The position numbers and the translations under genes are program-made. This document shows, in pieces, positions 23,406 through 36,375 of a stretch of DNA of 64,000 nucleotides. The notes beneath the pieces were generated by a model. The model made no database searches, was not told where the DNA came from, and worked only from the letters and a program-made list of their open reading frames with translations. Position 1 is the first letter of the stretch, and each line of letters starts with the position of its first letter. The stretch comes from Sphagnum compactum (lineage: Eukaryota > Bryophyta > Sphagnopsida > Sphagnales): the NCBI GenBank assembly GCA_965153455.1, contig OZ234493.1:868001-932000 (forward strand), read 5' to 3'.

Positions 23406-24740
23406 GGTCTCAGTTAGCAATTGGTTTCCAAGTGAGTGCTTAATCAAAAGTTTTCACTCGCCTTGTACTTGACATCTGCATTCCATTAGTTAGATTTGTG
23501 TATCTCTACCACACAACAGGATCATTCATTAGTAAGCAATCACATGGTAAATTCCAACTTTTCTGAAGAATGTGATAGGTTGATGACATTGATATACATT
23601 CCTGTACACACATATATCACATATGCTAAATTTTAGATGGAGATGTATTTCTTATATGTGGTCTAGCACCTCTTAAAGGATTGGAACAAATTCAAAGCAA
23701 CAAGCGGTCTTAAACCCACCTCCATCCAATGTATTGTCACACAACAAGTCTTGTAATGTTGCAGATGATGTCGTTTCAACATTTCCAAACCTGTTTGATT
23801 CACAAACACAGAACTTTAGAATCCCCATGGAGTGGTCCAACCCATGCCTAAGTTCAGTATGTGATTGCATAGACCCACACCTTGTCCAACACAAATGATC
23901 ATATTTGTATCCTCTATAACCTAATTGACCTTACGATTTTGAAATATGGAAATTCAACCCATTTTCAGACCATGCATCACCTCTGTTTGGAAAGCACCTT
24001 GTTGTGTGTCATAAGGCAAATAGAGCCATCCAAAGGTGTGAAAAATCATCATTATCAGCACTACAACTTGGAGTGACCAAAGACAATTCTTTTCTAGCCA
24101 TAGAGTCCACACAGTGACACATCCCATTATTTATCTTCCTCTGGTTGCCACCTTCCCCAACTATGCAGATTTGGTCATAGAACATTGCTACATTTGCCAT
24201 TCCAAATCCATATTTCACCCCAGGTGGTAAGGAGCCTAAACATACTAGCCCAAGACCTGTTGCATAGGATAACTCAATCCATAAATACTTTGTGTGAAGA
24301 TGAATATATTTGAAAATCTTCGAACAACTTTTCAAGCAATCCATTACTAAAACATCCTGAATTTTTGCAACATTTCAATAATCAACTGGAAGATTCAATC
24401 ATGAATAAGTTTATTTCCTTTTAGCTCTTTCTTTCTACAAGTAATGTCTAAGCTGCAAAACAGAGGACTGTGAGGCGACTTTCCGTCCCTCTACTCCCGG
24501 TTCTACAAGGTGACTATGCTTAGAAGCACAAAAGCTACTGGTGGAGGAAAGATGCAAGTGTAATTCTAGATGTTAAATTGCGTTTGTAGTTGAAATTAAG
24601 TAGCCTGCCTCCTATTCATCATTCACGATTAGGACTAATAGATGTATTTTTTTCAAGCTCACACGCTTCACATTCTAGGACTTTATGTCAAATTGTCATT
24701 CATTTAAACCAATGTTTAAGGACTCAACACCATGTCCAAC
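23406..24740. other. No confident gene
   Basis: A minus-strand frame at 24009-24344 includes SLPPGVKYGFGMANV and ICIVGEGGN, faintly like a kelch repeat strand pair, but a single weak repeat is not enough for a call. The rest shows nothing. Confidence 0.4.
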
Positions 24741-25290
24741 ATAGCTGCAGACCACTAGTCACTTGAAATGTTGTTTCTAACACATAGGTTATTCAAATTT
24801 GGCTTGCCATAGCTCATTAGAAAACTAACAACAAGGCGCATCTTGATACCAAATCCTAAGCTCTGTAGCTAAACCAGCAAGAAATTATGCTGCAAAACCC
24901 GAGAGGGTTTTACAAAGGTGATAATTCAACTTGGCTGCAGACCATCAATCACTTAAAACATCATTTCTAAAACATACATTATTCAAATCCAGCTTGCCTT
25001 AGCTCGTTAAAAAGCTAACTACAAGGCGCAACTTATTACCAAATCTCAAGCTCTGTAGCTGAACCAACAAGAAGTTATGCTATGAAACCCGAGAGGGTTT
25101 TACAAAGGTGATAATTCAACTTGGCTGCAGACCATCAGTCACTTAAAACATCATTTCTAACACATACATTATTCAAATCTAGCTTTCTTTAGCTCGTCAG
25201 AAAGCTAACTACAAGGCGCAACTTAGTACCAAATCTCAAGCTCTGCAGCTGAACCAGTAAGAAGTTATGTTATGAAACCCGAGGGTGTTT
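24741..25290. repeat. 190-bp tandem repeat, three copies
   Basis: CTGCAGACCA starts at 24745, 24935 and 25125, an exact 190-bp period. Units share ACTAACTACAAGGCGCAACT and ACCCGAGAGGGTTTTACAAA. Copies two and three are the most alike. Non-coding. Confidence 0.85.
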
Positions 25291-25553
25291 GTGAGATTTC
25301 TCTAAAGTTCCAATCTTCCAACACTATCATTACCTACCCCCATTCCTTCAAAATTATTACAAGATTTTCATTCTACTTCCCTTCTTTCTCCCTTCTACTA
25401 AGACTAATCATTCTTTTCCTCTTCATGAAGCTTGTGGAAACAAGTATCCAAGATTGAATGAAAATTATCTCCGAGGCAAAGAGAGAGACCACAATGATCC
25501 GAGTCTGCCTTTTAAAGAGAAGGAGAAAGGAGGTGAAGGTAGATTCAAAGTTT

Positions 25554-25753
25554 GGTGGCCAATGGAATGTTCCAAGCTTGATGGCCAATGGAAGGTTCCA
25601 TGCTTGGTGGCTAATGGAATGTTCCAAGCTTGGTGGCCAATGGAATGTTCCAAGCTTGATGGCCAATGGGATGTTCCAAGCTTGGTGGCCAATGGGATGT
25701 TCCAAGCTTGGTGGCCAATGGGATGTTCCAAGCTTGGTGGCTAATGGAATGTG
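25554..25753. repeat. 26-bp minisatellite, seven full units plus a partial
   Basis: The unit GGTGGCCAATGG/GATGTTCCAAGCTT (slash only splits the unit) repeats every 26 bp from 25554 to 25753 with G/A changes in places. Most unit junctions hold the palindrome CCAAGCTTGG. Because 26 is not a multiple of three, the array cycles through frames and stays open on both strands, so open frames across it (25373-25765 minus, 25454-25754 plus) are repeat artefacts. Confidence 0.9.
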
Positions 25754-25894
25754 AAGGAGAAACACCTTTTCACCTCTTCTATTTTCCCCCCAACAAACTT
25801 TACATAAACCTTCAATTTTTTCTTTTCACCTCACGGTTTTACTTTACCATGGTTCCAAGCCGTTACTCACGCCTTCCTTTCCTTTTCTTCGATC

Positions 25895-25902
25895 TATAAA
25901 TT
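25895..25902 (+). promoter_or_regulatory. TATA-box-like TATAAATT
   Basis: TATAAATT lies 93 bp upstream of the ATG at 25995 after a pyrimidine-rich stretch, a plausible spacing for a core promoter. No other promoter element is evident. Confidence 0.3.
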
Positions 25903-25994
25903 ACGCCTATGCACCTCAATGTAACAAGTCCTTCGCACCTTCATTGTTGATTTGATTTGGTTGAAGATCTGACCTTTTTCCTCTCCTTGAAATT

Positions 25995-26339
25995 ATGGCG
26001 TCGCGCACGGTCACATCTTACGGGCCGCAAGCCGCACAAGCGAATGAAGAACCGCCTCTGGATTCATCTCTAGATCTTACCCTAACACAACATCCTCGTA
26101 ATGAAGAACCCGAACCTCAAGAGGTGTGTGCTCGTCTTGAAGTTGAACCCCCTCGAGCCTGGTATCATCGTATTTTTCCGAACTCTCGCACCTTGATGAT
26201 CTTGCTGCAAGTCGACCCCGCTTCTGGTGACGAACCCGAGACCGTTTATGAAGGTCTTCAGTTCCCGGAGTTGGACACTATCGTTGGTTGCGCGGTCCGA
26301 TTCGTCGACTGTCTCCTAATAGCAAGGCAGATTACATAG
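25995..26339 (+). CDS. Small hypothetical protein, 114 codons
   Basis: An open frame starts at ATG 25995 (context AAATTATGGCG, close to plant start consensus) and ends at 26337-26339. It encodes a Glu/Pro-rich N-terminus (NEEPPLDSSLDLTLTQ, NEEPEPQEVCARLEVEPP) and a mixed C-terminal half (WYHRIFPNSRTLMILLQVDP). Base composition is clearly richer in GC than the surroundings, and a TATA-like box lies 93 bp upstream. I do not recognise the family. No signal peptide or membrane segment is seen. It could be the leading part of a retroelement-derived or decayed gene, since the GC-rich composition runs only slightly past the stop. Confidence 0.35.
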   Translation: MASRTVTSYGPQAAQANEEPPLDSSLDLTLTQHPRNEEPEPQEVCARLEVEPPRAWYHRIFPNSRTLMILLQVDPASGDEPETVYEGLQFPELDTIVGCAVRFVDCLLIARQIT

Positions 26340-28400
26340 TTCGCGCTATCCGACGCATCCTAGATTTCCTGTAGTTGTGAACTATCACTATGGCATAGCC
26401 CAGAATTTTAAATGTACTTGCAGCTCCTTGTTGAGCTTAACCTTATCCTAAATAAATGTTTCAGTTATCATTAGATTCCTGTTGCCATTGGCACACTATC
26501 ATACTATCTATTTAATCGTTGGATTGCCTCGAATTAACCTTATGTTCAACGGCTTGAAGATTGTTCTATCTCTATTAGACCTTTCATTCACACCCCTTCA
26601 ATTGCTTCGAGAATTTCTAACATGCTTGCTACTCCCTAAATACCATAATAAGACTAATGTTGTGTTGAACACCACTAATTTTGGTGTCTACTTCTACCCC
26701 CAACCCTCTAGAGATTTCTCACCCCTAATTACGCAACAAAGTTTCTAAAACTATGGTTATAAGCCTTCGTTGAAGAAAAGAACTAATCCAACTCCTTATT
26801 CACCAATAACGCATTTCAGAAAAGAAAACAAACCCCCTATGCACCAAGCGCATTCATCATTCCCTATGAAGTTGCTAAAAACCCTTAATAACCTTACCCC
26901 ATTCAAATAACCCTGATGTAATTCTTAAAAATTGAGATTACCGCACATGGTTGCGTCGGTATGGCTCACAAGGACTACTGCATAAATAGGGAACTCTAAT
27001 AAAATTATTGGTCCATTAGTCCAGTACCAACCCAAATGCCACAAAGCATGCACCCAACTCCAGCAAGAAAATGCCTTTGCATGTTCCAAATACATGATGG
27101 AACATTAGGGGTTAGGGAAGGCAAAAATAGTACCTACCAAGCTACTTGTGCTCCCAGACACCCATTGTATGGTGGCCCCTTGGATACCTGGCACAACTAG
27201 GAAATAATTCAACTCCAAATCCATCCAATTTAGATGGTAAGGAAAGAAACACTCAACAAAACACATTGTGGTAGTCATGAACTTGTAATTCATGCTTATA
27301 TTTTACAAATGGTATGATTTGAAAAATAGCTAAATCTATGAAATTGCACATATAACATGATAATTAGTGCAGTCATAGCCTTACCAGAGCCAACCAGAAA
27401 GTGTCAAACCATCATCTCTTTCATCATCAATAACAATAAGAAATTGCAATGGCTAATTAGTATTGACTTCATTAGTTCCTGAAAGTAGGTGTAGATAAGT
27501 ATATACAATAATGCACCAAAAACTTCATGCAAGCTATTATGTAAAATATGAGTCCAAAGTTTTTATAACTCTGGTTGCAACAATAAGACTCAATCATTAT
27601 AGTAGGTTTACACCCAAGAAGCAATGATGAATCCCAAACTTGCTGTAAAAAATCAAAATACATAAAAGAATCTAGATTGCCATTGTATTCAGGTAATTGA
27701 AAAAAAAATCCCATAAGATCATGATCAGATCATCTCCTTTGTGTTTGTCCATTATCCGATTTCTATTGAAAGGTCCCCTCACTTTATCCACCTGCAACCT
27801 TGGCAACTTTGACAAAGGTGAAATCCTTTGTGTGTCATATGGATGGCAAGATCCTCAAAACATGAAAGTGAAAATGCTACCACTAATAAAAAGTTTACCT
27901 TGTTCATTAATCACAGGGTAATTAGTCTGCAACATATTGGTGATATCCACAATCACAATACAATCCATGTCAAACTATGTAATAATGCAAACATAATAAT
28001 GAGGTCACTTGAGGATGTCAAGTAGATCTACCATGGTCTAGAAAGTTTCAATTATAACATACCAACATAGTGACAACATCACCAGTTGAACCCAGCACTT
28101 TTACAATTGGTTAGTAAACTGCAAGTATTGATTACAAAAATCACCCAAAATAGTTCATAATCACCAAGTAAAAGACATGTGGCAATCTCAAAATCTACCA
28201 TTGTTCTTTCAGGGGGTAAGATCTTACACATAACCAATGTACCTGAAGTTGTTCATACATAACCGCCAGGAATGAGAACTACAATCGACACTCAAGAAAA
28301 CAAAGCATTTCTAGCCCAAACCAACAATCTAGATAGGAAAAACCCTTGGAATTACTTGTTTCTTGCATGTGCCAACAAACTACTAACTAGATGACCCACC
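26340..28400. other. AT-rich stretch, no gene recognised
   Basis: Only short frames without motifs; no repeat array or RNA gene seen. Confidence 0.5.
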
Positions 28401-28888
28401 TCATAGCATTTGGGTGTCATCCTCAGGCAACCTTTGAGTGTCATTTTCTGGACCCGCTTGGGTCCGGTTGTCCCACTGTGGAGATCCAATCTCCACTGCA
28501 AGTTGTTGTCCGTCAACCATAGCCACCACCAACTTTCGTCTTGCTTTCTTCAAAAACCCTTGTTTTACTAAAGTATTTGTAGGAATTTCCTGCAAGGGTG
28601 GACGCTTCAGAGGTCTTACCAAGACAAGCTCCGGAGAGGTAACCGCTGACTCTAAAGGAGGCTCAAGCTCTTGAATCATATTGTACTCAACCGGTCTTGG
28701 GGAAAAGTTAGCCCCCAACTGAATCTTTAGTATACTTGCACATGGGTCAATTTCTTTGATGGGGCCCGTTGAGCCATTAGAAGCTCATGCACTTCCTTTA
28801 GCTCCAAACAAAGGGCACTCACTTTGCCCTCGAGTCTAGACACCTGTGCCTCTAACCGACAGCGCCATTCACTCTGTTCCAAGCCCAA
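28401..28888 (-). pseudogene. Broken minus-strand coding segment with a coiled coil
   Basis: On the minus strand from 28888, LGLEQSEWRCRLEAQVSRLE continues GKVSALCLELKEVHELLMAQ, a clear heptad-type coiled coil, then hits a stop near 28730. The next frame is open from about 28750 down to 28401: LKIQLGANFSPRPVEYNM, a Pro/Glu-rich linker, KQGFLKKARRKLVVAMVDGQ and a polar tail with a near-duplicated ENDTQRLPEDDTQML end. One frameshift joins the two parts. Proteins of this look (coiled coil plus charged linker) occur in plant retroelement gag and in unknown proteins. No zinc knuckle or protease is visible, so no function is assigned. Confidence 0.35.
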
Positions 28889-31800
28889 CTAGTTAAAATA
28901 CAATCACGTCTGTTGCAAACCCTACTATTACAAAATCAGAAACCAGTTTTTTTGGAAAAATTGCTCCAAAGTGAGCGAGACCAAAGCACGCAAATAAGAA
29001 ACTAGTTCACGTTTGTTTATGTGGGAAAAGAAAAATAAGGAAAAGGAGAATAATCTTGCGTTTGTTGGTTCCATTGTTGCCTCTTCCTTGACCTTGCTGG
29101 TTCTGCCCGGACGTTTTGAACACATTGGAAACTCTCGCAGTATTTGTCACCACTCAACATTGAGCCATAATCTGGGCGCTGATGTCAGAAAAGAATCTCC
29201 AAAAAAAATCTTCGGTCGACTGCCTAGAAATTGAAAAACCCTCTCAGTGTTTGTAGGCGTTCAGTCTCGAATCCACTAATCGATTTTGGGCTCAAAGGGC
29301 CTGCCTTTTGAAAGTTACAGTATTTGAAAAATCAGAATCGCCATTCTATCAATAAGCTCCTTAAATGTCACTTAATGACAAAAGCAAATCAAGAAATTTA
29401 CAAAGGATGTTTTTGCGTGAATAGATTTGGAAATTTATTGGCTTAAAAGTCCTGTTCCTATAATCTCCATAATGCATGATTTTTGTTGCTACTATGCCTA
29501 GCATTATCCTAAAAGGGGTTGAAAATTAGTGCCTTGAGGCTTGTTCAAAAAAATTTGTGGCTTGAAAAATTCCATGTAAAGTTGTCAACTCACAAGAACC
29601 ACAAGAAACACCCTCCCTCTACTAATTCTAGTCATGAATTTTCTTAAATGGGTGATTTTAAAAACTTTATGGTATGTTCATCCCTAGATAGTTCTAGAGA
29701 CAATTCATACCTTATTCATTTTCAAGCCTCACTACCTCACTCCTTTCCTAATGACTACCATTAACTATTTCATTTCTTTTGCCTACCCACCAAGTTACCA
29801 ACACAGATGTGAAAATATGAACTAACATGTGCCTTTTCATTGTGCATGATATTTATATTAATTCAAAATTTTTTTTAGTCCAATTTATATAATATGAAAG
29901 ATTTTGCAAAATCTTTCATATGGTTTTTCTTGGACAATTCCAAAAACAATTACCTTTCTCATTTTTCCTCCCCCATCACGATGGATATGAAAAAGCAAAT
30001 TACCATGTGCCTTTTCATGTCCATGATATTTATATTAATTCAAATTAAATTTGACATTGGCATAAACAATGATGAACTATTGGAAACCATACATGGGAAC
30101 ACATGAAGAGAAAGGAATTAATAGTTGATTGTCACAGGTAGTGTGAAGCCCAAGTTTTAATATTATCATTCCAAAAGTGTACATAAATTGGCTGCTCATA
30201 TTAACCCAAGTGGAAACCTTTTGCATCCATATCAAAAATTTCAGCCATGTGTTCGACGGATGAGAGGAAAATTAGGAGAACATTTTTGTGATCATGGATT
30301 TTTTTTTCAAATTATTAAAATTGTTGGATAATTTTTTTCTACCCAAGGCTTAATGTTTAGAAAGTCAATTGGATTGCAGTAATTTAAATAAATATAAAGG
30401 TTATTTACACAAAGTAGGGAATGCCTTTAGAACAGTTTATCCATCAATTTGCTATGTCTCCTAGATGAGTTGGAGCTATATGAATATGGAGAAAGAAAAA
30501 TAAAATTTGCAACTCACATAGAAAGCCACTTTCTGGACTTAAAAAGCAATCTTTTTCTAAGATTCAAGGTGTATTAGCTGTGAATCGAATGGACCCCAAG
30601 CTCATTGGCAGGCACTATTGAGAATGAAATTAATCTTGATGTCAAATTGGAGGACATTGGTAAGTGGCTGGCCTTCTACTTGTCAAATTTGGTCAATGAT
30701 CCACTAGAAAAGCTTAGAAAATATGGAAATTATTAACGAGCCTTCAACCTCTAAAAGCCCAAGCACTTTTCAAAATCATTTTATTTTTATTTGAAACCTT
30801 TGATAGAAATTTGGACCAATCTACTCATTCACAAATGTGATTACAATTGGTAACAAATTCAGCCAAAATCAATCAAAGGATGATGATATAACAAATTTCA
30901 ATTGAACTCGAAGCAAATGTTATTTAAGGATGGATCTACAGATTCATTGACCAAATAAACATTTTAAACATGACATGCATCTCAATACAATATTTGCAAT
31001 GATCAAGTAAAGTATTATAAAACAAATTTCAAGCCTAAATTTGGTTTTTCAAGTAAAGAATGAACCGTTCCAAGTTTTGGAATGATAATGTGAGGATCCC
31101 TGGAAACACACAACAACTTTAAAAGGATGGCTTATGATTCCCACCGCCCTCATTGGTGCAAGTTAGCTAGGTACATTGGCTAACCAGCTAGAGGTGTGAT
31201 GCATGCACTTATTGGTTCGTATATTTTTAGAACAATCTTGTGCATTTTTGTTTTGTATTTGTGATGGAAAAACTTTAGGAGAGTCTTCAAATTGTGAAGG
31301 GCATATGAATACTAGAATATGAAGGTCAATTTAATGCCTGGTTTCCTGTAGTCCCACTCATGCTTAAAGGGAAATTGGGGTGCATTCTTGCTACCATTGT
31401 AAAGCCTGATGAGGGGGATATTTTGGAGGTGATTTCATAAATTTTAAACCTATCCCGCAATATGTATTGAAGTTTAAGAAGCATTTCGAATGAGAAATTA
31501 GTTGAGTAATGAGTTCACACTTAAGCAAAGGGCACATGTCACAATGGTTATAACCAAAAACACATTCTTCCAAAATAAGACAAGACATTACAATTGACCC
31601 TCATATCCTCGTATACCCTCACGCACAATTAGGAAGATCCTTGTATGTGACCAGTTCACTTTTCAAGCACTTTTATAGGCATTTTCCCAGGTGAGAGAGA
31701 CATGCATGTGATTAGTTCCACTTGGTCAGTTTCACTTACAATGTGACTACCTTTGAAGAATATGAATTAAGCTTTGGAAGAACCTGTCATCACCTAATGG

Positions 31801-34628
31801 AACAGTTGCTCGCCCTACAGGGTGCACCAAGTTCCTACATGGAACGGCCCCAACATAAGACTTTGAAGTGTTATAAAGTTCCCAATCAGAGACCCAAACC
31901 CTTAAAATGCTTGCATGAGGAGCAATGAATATGTGATCTTGATGATTTGCTTTTCAAATGTGCGGCTTCAGAGCTTGGTGTGAATGCTTGTTTCTCTTTG
32001 AGTTAGGATGTCTGCATTTCCCATTAGGATGTCTGCATTTCCCAACGATATTCCAAATTTGCTCTAGAAATGATGAATGTGGACTCAATGTCGAGAGCTT
32101 TGTCGGATTCTATATCTTGTGACCAAAGCCATCACTAGGCCTGTATAATTAGTGGGTAGTTCATTAGCATAGGCCTATCTATGCCGGTGTTTCTAGTAAA
32201 GAACAATCTAGAGGTTCACCTTTGGGTGGGCCAAAATGAACCAGCGCCCACCAGCACGCCATGCAGGATGAATGGTGCATGGACAGGAAACAATTTTTCG
32301 TTGTATTCATGTCCCTGTGGGTAGTTATGTATGACCTATCCACATGCAGCTACTTACCTCATAACCATAAGTGCCTTCGTACTTACCTTGGACAAACTAA
32401 CCTCTTGCCTTCTGTGAATAGCTACCCACCTACATAGGTAACCTGGGTAGTGTGGGCGGAAGTTGGAGAATTTCCAGGATAGGTTACCCAGGTGGAACGT
32501 TGGTAACTCACTTGTGGTTCATCCATTACTGAGTCAAAACAAGTTTCCAATAGACGATGCACTAGTGGGTGTTGGATCACATAATGGGTCTTAAGACATG
32601 ATTTAGAAAGTGAATTTTGGGTTTAGGGTTGTACCAGCAAATAGATAATCTGAAATAGTCTTAGGTAGAGTTAAAGCTCTTGCTCCTCAAGCTGTGTTAG
32701 AACAAATGTAATGACCAACGCGTTAAGCTTGGAGATAGTAAGGCATTGAGAATCCCTAGAAGGAATGTGGCAGATTTTGTGCAGTTGAAGTAAGCACTAG
32801 GAGAGCTTGGTTAAAGATTTATTGCCTATTTGGCCATCGTATGTTTGGTTGAGTTTGGAGTACATCAATATTGCTTTTCTTTTGTTTGTCACTAGGGGAA
32901 TAAGCACCATCACACTGTGGACAATTGATATGAATCAACACATGTAATACACATTGCAACACTTTCAAAGTCACTAACTAGAGTTTTTAGTCTTGGGGTT
33001 AATTAAATTTCAAGATTTGGATCTATGAAGGATTGTGCTTAGATCTTTTGACATTGACAAAGGTCGTGTTTGAAGCTCTTTGCACTCCTTGTAGACACAA
33101 ATTATTTTGAATCAATCTGAAGTAGCAAATGCATTCATAAGAGCATCATAGTAACAAATTCTCATCTGTAAAAAACAAGGGAGTTTTCAGCAAATTGTCC
33201 ACAGTCTTCTCATGAATTTGACCAATTAGTAACTCTCGTCAAGAATGTAATAACAATTCTCACATCTTGAGGCCTACACATATGCACTTATTTTAGTACA
33301 TGCTCCTTTTTCTGCAATCCTTGTCAGTGCAAGTAAACATAACGATTTTCTCTATGGCTTCTGGACATGTTTAAAAAATCTGGGATTGGAACTGAGGTTG
33401 GAATATGGTTCAACCATACCAACTTCTTGATATACTGCAGGTAGCTCACTCCCTGAACAACCACCTGTTAGCAAATAAGACCTAATTCTGTCATACTAGC
33501 AGCAAAAATGGGACCTGCTTCTCAACTTTGGAATCCAATGCATAGTGAAAAAGCAGGATTCCAACTGTTTCTCATAGGAACCAACATTCATAGTCAGTCT
33601 CCAATTGATACATTTGGTTGGACACCACAAAATCTTGAACAAGCTGCTCCAAATCTGCTGAAAAAACAAACAATATGCCAATGGTCAGCCCATACTCCCC
33701 AATAGTCAGATCTCGGAAAAAACTAGACTGGGGAGATTCTGAAAATCGCTCAGAATGTGTCCAGGTAGTCTGACATCCCCCTAAACCCTAAACCCAAAAA
33801 CATACATAAATAACTAGAATGCAAGATGACAATTGATCATACACACTTTGCTGCAAAGACCATTGAATACCTTGCAAGGAATAGTCTTCTCGTTTGGTCC
33901 GATTTCTCAGAAGGCCCCCTTGAGCTTCTGCATGAGCTACTGGGACATGAATCCTTTTCACCTACAGCAAGCTTCAACAAAATAAAGGACCCATCATGTC
34001 AGGACCATGCAGCACAATGCAGACAAGAAATTTTTTCATCACAACTCATTACTTCTGGTAGTCTAACAAACATCTCCATTCTTTTGGAGTAGATCTGGCA
34101 AACATATTACGACAAGGAAACCATTTTCTCATCCTGCTGGAGTTAATTTACTTCAAGTTGAGAAAATTAACTCACTGCAGCAATTTCTCCAATGTTCTTG
34201 ATGAAAGAAAGGTAGAACTTGCTCACAAAATCTCTATTCCAGAATTCCAGAGATTTTCAAATTCCAAAAGTTTGAATCTGGACTTAAAAGGATCTAAAGA
34301 GTGGATCTGTGGAGGATGGTAGAAGAGGGAGCTGAAAGTGAAGGTAACCAGTAAGAAATTTCAGTCTAGGCAGTCCATTTGTTTTTGGGGAAGGAGGTTC
34401 TTGAGGGGCAGATATGAGAAGACAAGGAGAGGATGTAACTTTTAACACTAGTAAGAGTGTGTACTCTCTGGTGTTGAGCAATTTTGAATTTAGAAAAAAT
34501 ATGTCACTATTTCACATGCTTATAAAATGTATAAAGACTAACTTCCCCCAGCATAATAAGGCCACAGTGAGGGGTTTGAACTCAAGGTATAGTTGGTCTC
34601 TATGTGCATCGAATGTTGTTGGACATAG
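28889..34628. other. Long AT-rich stretch without recognisable genes
   Basis: Scattered short frames only (none over 90 codons), with no family motif. A perfect short duplication, GTCTGCATTTCCCA, occurs at about 32010-32044, and two CTAAACCC heptamers lie near 33780. I found no P450 exon upstream of the fragment at 34.6 kb. Confidence 0.5.
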
Positions 34629-34925
34629 GTGCTGATCAACATCTTCAGAGTCAATAATGACCCAAATGTATGGCCCAATCCTGAGAAGTGGGATCTTGAA
34701 CAAGTGTTGAACAATGAGAGCTTGGACATGGGCATCAAGAATTTGAGCATCATGCCTTCAAGTGCAGGCAAGAGAATGTGTGCCGGTATTACACATGTAC
34801 TAAACTTGATGCTTCGATACTTATTACACCTAAGTCTAAAATGCAAAGACTTGCCATATAAGAGAGGATGTCTTGCATTGCAAGGGTCCAAAAACTTGAT
34901 GCCTCCCTGCACCAAAGGACAAAAT
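34629..34925 (+). pseudogene. CYP701-like (ent-kaurene oxidase family) P450, C-terminal exon fragment
   Basis: After an acceptor-like ACATAG the frame reads VLINIFRVNNDPNVWPNPEK, then the ERR-triad/heme region: WDLEQVL stands where P450s have a W-x-PERF block, and SSAGKRMCAG (about 34757-34786) is the heme-thiolate loop FxxGxRxCxG with the leading F replaced by S; the heme-ligand Cys is present. The INI-x-x-x-N start, the spacing and the CAG-x loop agree best with CYP701, which oxidises ent-kaurene in gibberellin synthesis at plastid/ER membranes. The reading decays after about 34920. No upstream exon was found within 5 kb. The start coincides with the exon boundary at which the larger P450 pseudogene at 44.0-47.2 kb stops. 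Confidence 0.7.
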
Positions 34926-36183
34926 CAAAGACATGCCATAGTAGAATACGAGCATTGCAAAGAGTTCAAACTTCAGACCATTTGGTCTCTGGTTAATGCT
35001 GCTGCGGAGGTGGAGTTCTACAAGAAGTCGAGAGACCAAAATTTTGTGATGTGTTTGGTTTCAAGGGCTGTTTAACTTATTTTGTACAACCTGCACCCGT
35101 GAAGCCATGTCCATTATCCATCTATCTGACCAGAAACAGACTAGGATTGTCATGCACCTCTATTGCAAATACCTCAATTTAGGGATTCCAACTCTATAAA
35201 GTGGCTACTTGGACCTCTTATACTATTCACAAGTGATCTTAAACTAGATCTACCATCAGAACATGCAACAAAAGGCGCTCCTTGGGATTGGGGTGGTTGT
35301 TAATTGACCTGCAATGGGCACTCTGCAGTGCTCTTCCCTTGAAACCAACATCCACACCCATCCTCTTACATGTTTAGAAGTTATTGTAGCTATCACGTGA
35401 CCCAGAGTAATCACAAGTGATAGTTTGTTTGACGACTTTTCCAAAATGTGCTTTCAAATCCTTTCAATAGTTTCTTCAGTCCAAGGAACTTATACCCTTT
35501 CTCACATCCTTAAAACCCATAATCCACACTGTAACTTGCAAATGTGAAGAAACTTTAAAATTGTCTCGTCTTAATGCCACCATATTCAAAGTATTTTGAG
35601 ACCATAGTCACCAACATAGCTTTCAAATCCATAATGGGATAAAGTCCTCAACCTTATGCAAGTTTGTGCAATCCCACTCTTGCACATGGATGTTGGGGAA
35701 ACAATATTGCCAAGCAGCCATGACAAACGACAATTCTTTTTGCACCATAAACGTGCCACATAGTTTAAATCATCATTCAAAGAGCTCCAACCCATATGAA
35801 TTTCAATTCAATTCTGCTTTAGGATTGTGCAAGTTCATTCATGATTTCTTGATCCTAGGTCATGAAACATTATGAGGATTGAGTTTACAACTTCAAAATG
35901 GAAATGACTACTTTAAAAATTCATTCACCATCCATGCTTGGTACATACATAGTACTTGATATTACATGCAACACAATGATGATGGAGGTTGCACCTACAT
36001 ATTTGTTTATGGAGCTTATATCTCCTTGAAGCCCTTTAAAGACCCTTGGGGCTTAAAGATTATGGCTAGAATGAAAGGTTTGTCATTGATCCATGTTGAA
36101 AATAAGTCAACAAAGGAAGAACTACAATTCCCATACGTCACATGCAAAGAATGTTAGCCAACCGAATTCCACAGCACTTGAAT
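34926..36183. other. Spacer between P450 fragment and ZZ exon
   Basis: Short chance frames only. The frame that runs on to 35075 after the P450 fragment shows no P450 motif. Confidence 0.45.
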
Positions 36184-36375
36184 TCACACAAGATATGAGG
36201 ACATGGGATGTGAGTTGACATGCCCTCTGCATTCTTGGTAGTTAAATCGCATTTCATAACATTTGTCACAAAGATCAAAACCTCCACAGATAGAGCAACT
36301 CCATCGTCGAATTAAGATCTCCTCATAACAATAGTCACAATAATAACTTAAGGATGATGCTATGACACTTGGTAC
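36184..36375 (-). CDS. ZZ-type zinc finger exon, probable 3' exon of the TNL remnant
   Basis: The minus-strand exon runs from a CACTAG acceptor (first base 36375) to a TGA at 36186-36184: 63 codons. It begins VPSVIASSLSYYCDYCYEEI and goes on with RRWSCSICGGFDLCDKCYE and GHVNSHPM. The C-x2-C, C-x2-C, C-x2-C and terminal H-x-x-x-H spacing, with the W-x-C-x-x-C-x3-DLC-x-x-CY core, is the ZZ zinc finger, usually a two-zinc protein-binding module. The exon opens in phase 0, and the post-LRR TNL exon ends in phase 0 at a GTACGT donor (36806), so the two could splice into a TNL-ZZ protein. The splice is inferred. Alternatively it could be a leftover of an unrelated ZZ protein. Confidence 0.65.
   Translation of the reverse strand, partial: VPSVIASSLSYYCDYCYEEILIRRWSCSICGGFDLCDKCYEMRFNYQECRGHVNSHPMSSYLV

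Noticed and set aside
24009-24344. Minus-strand 111-codon frame with a faint kelch-like strand (SLPPGVKYGFGMANV)
   Set aside because: Only one weak repeat, no second GG-...-W unit, and the flanking frames are broken. Not enough for a kelch call.
25373-25765. Long open frames on both strands across 25.4-25.8 kb
   Set aside because: They are produced by the 26-bp tandem array, which is free of stops in several frames.
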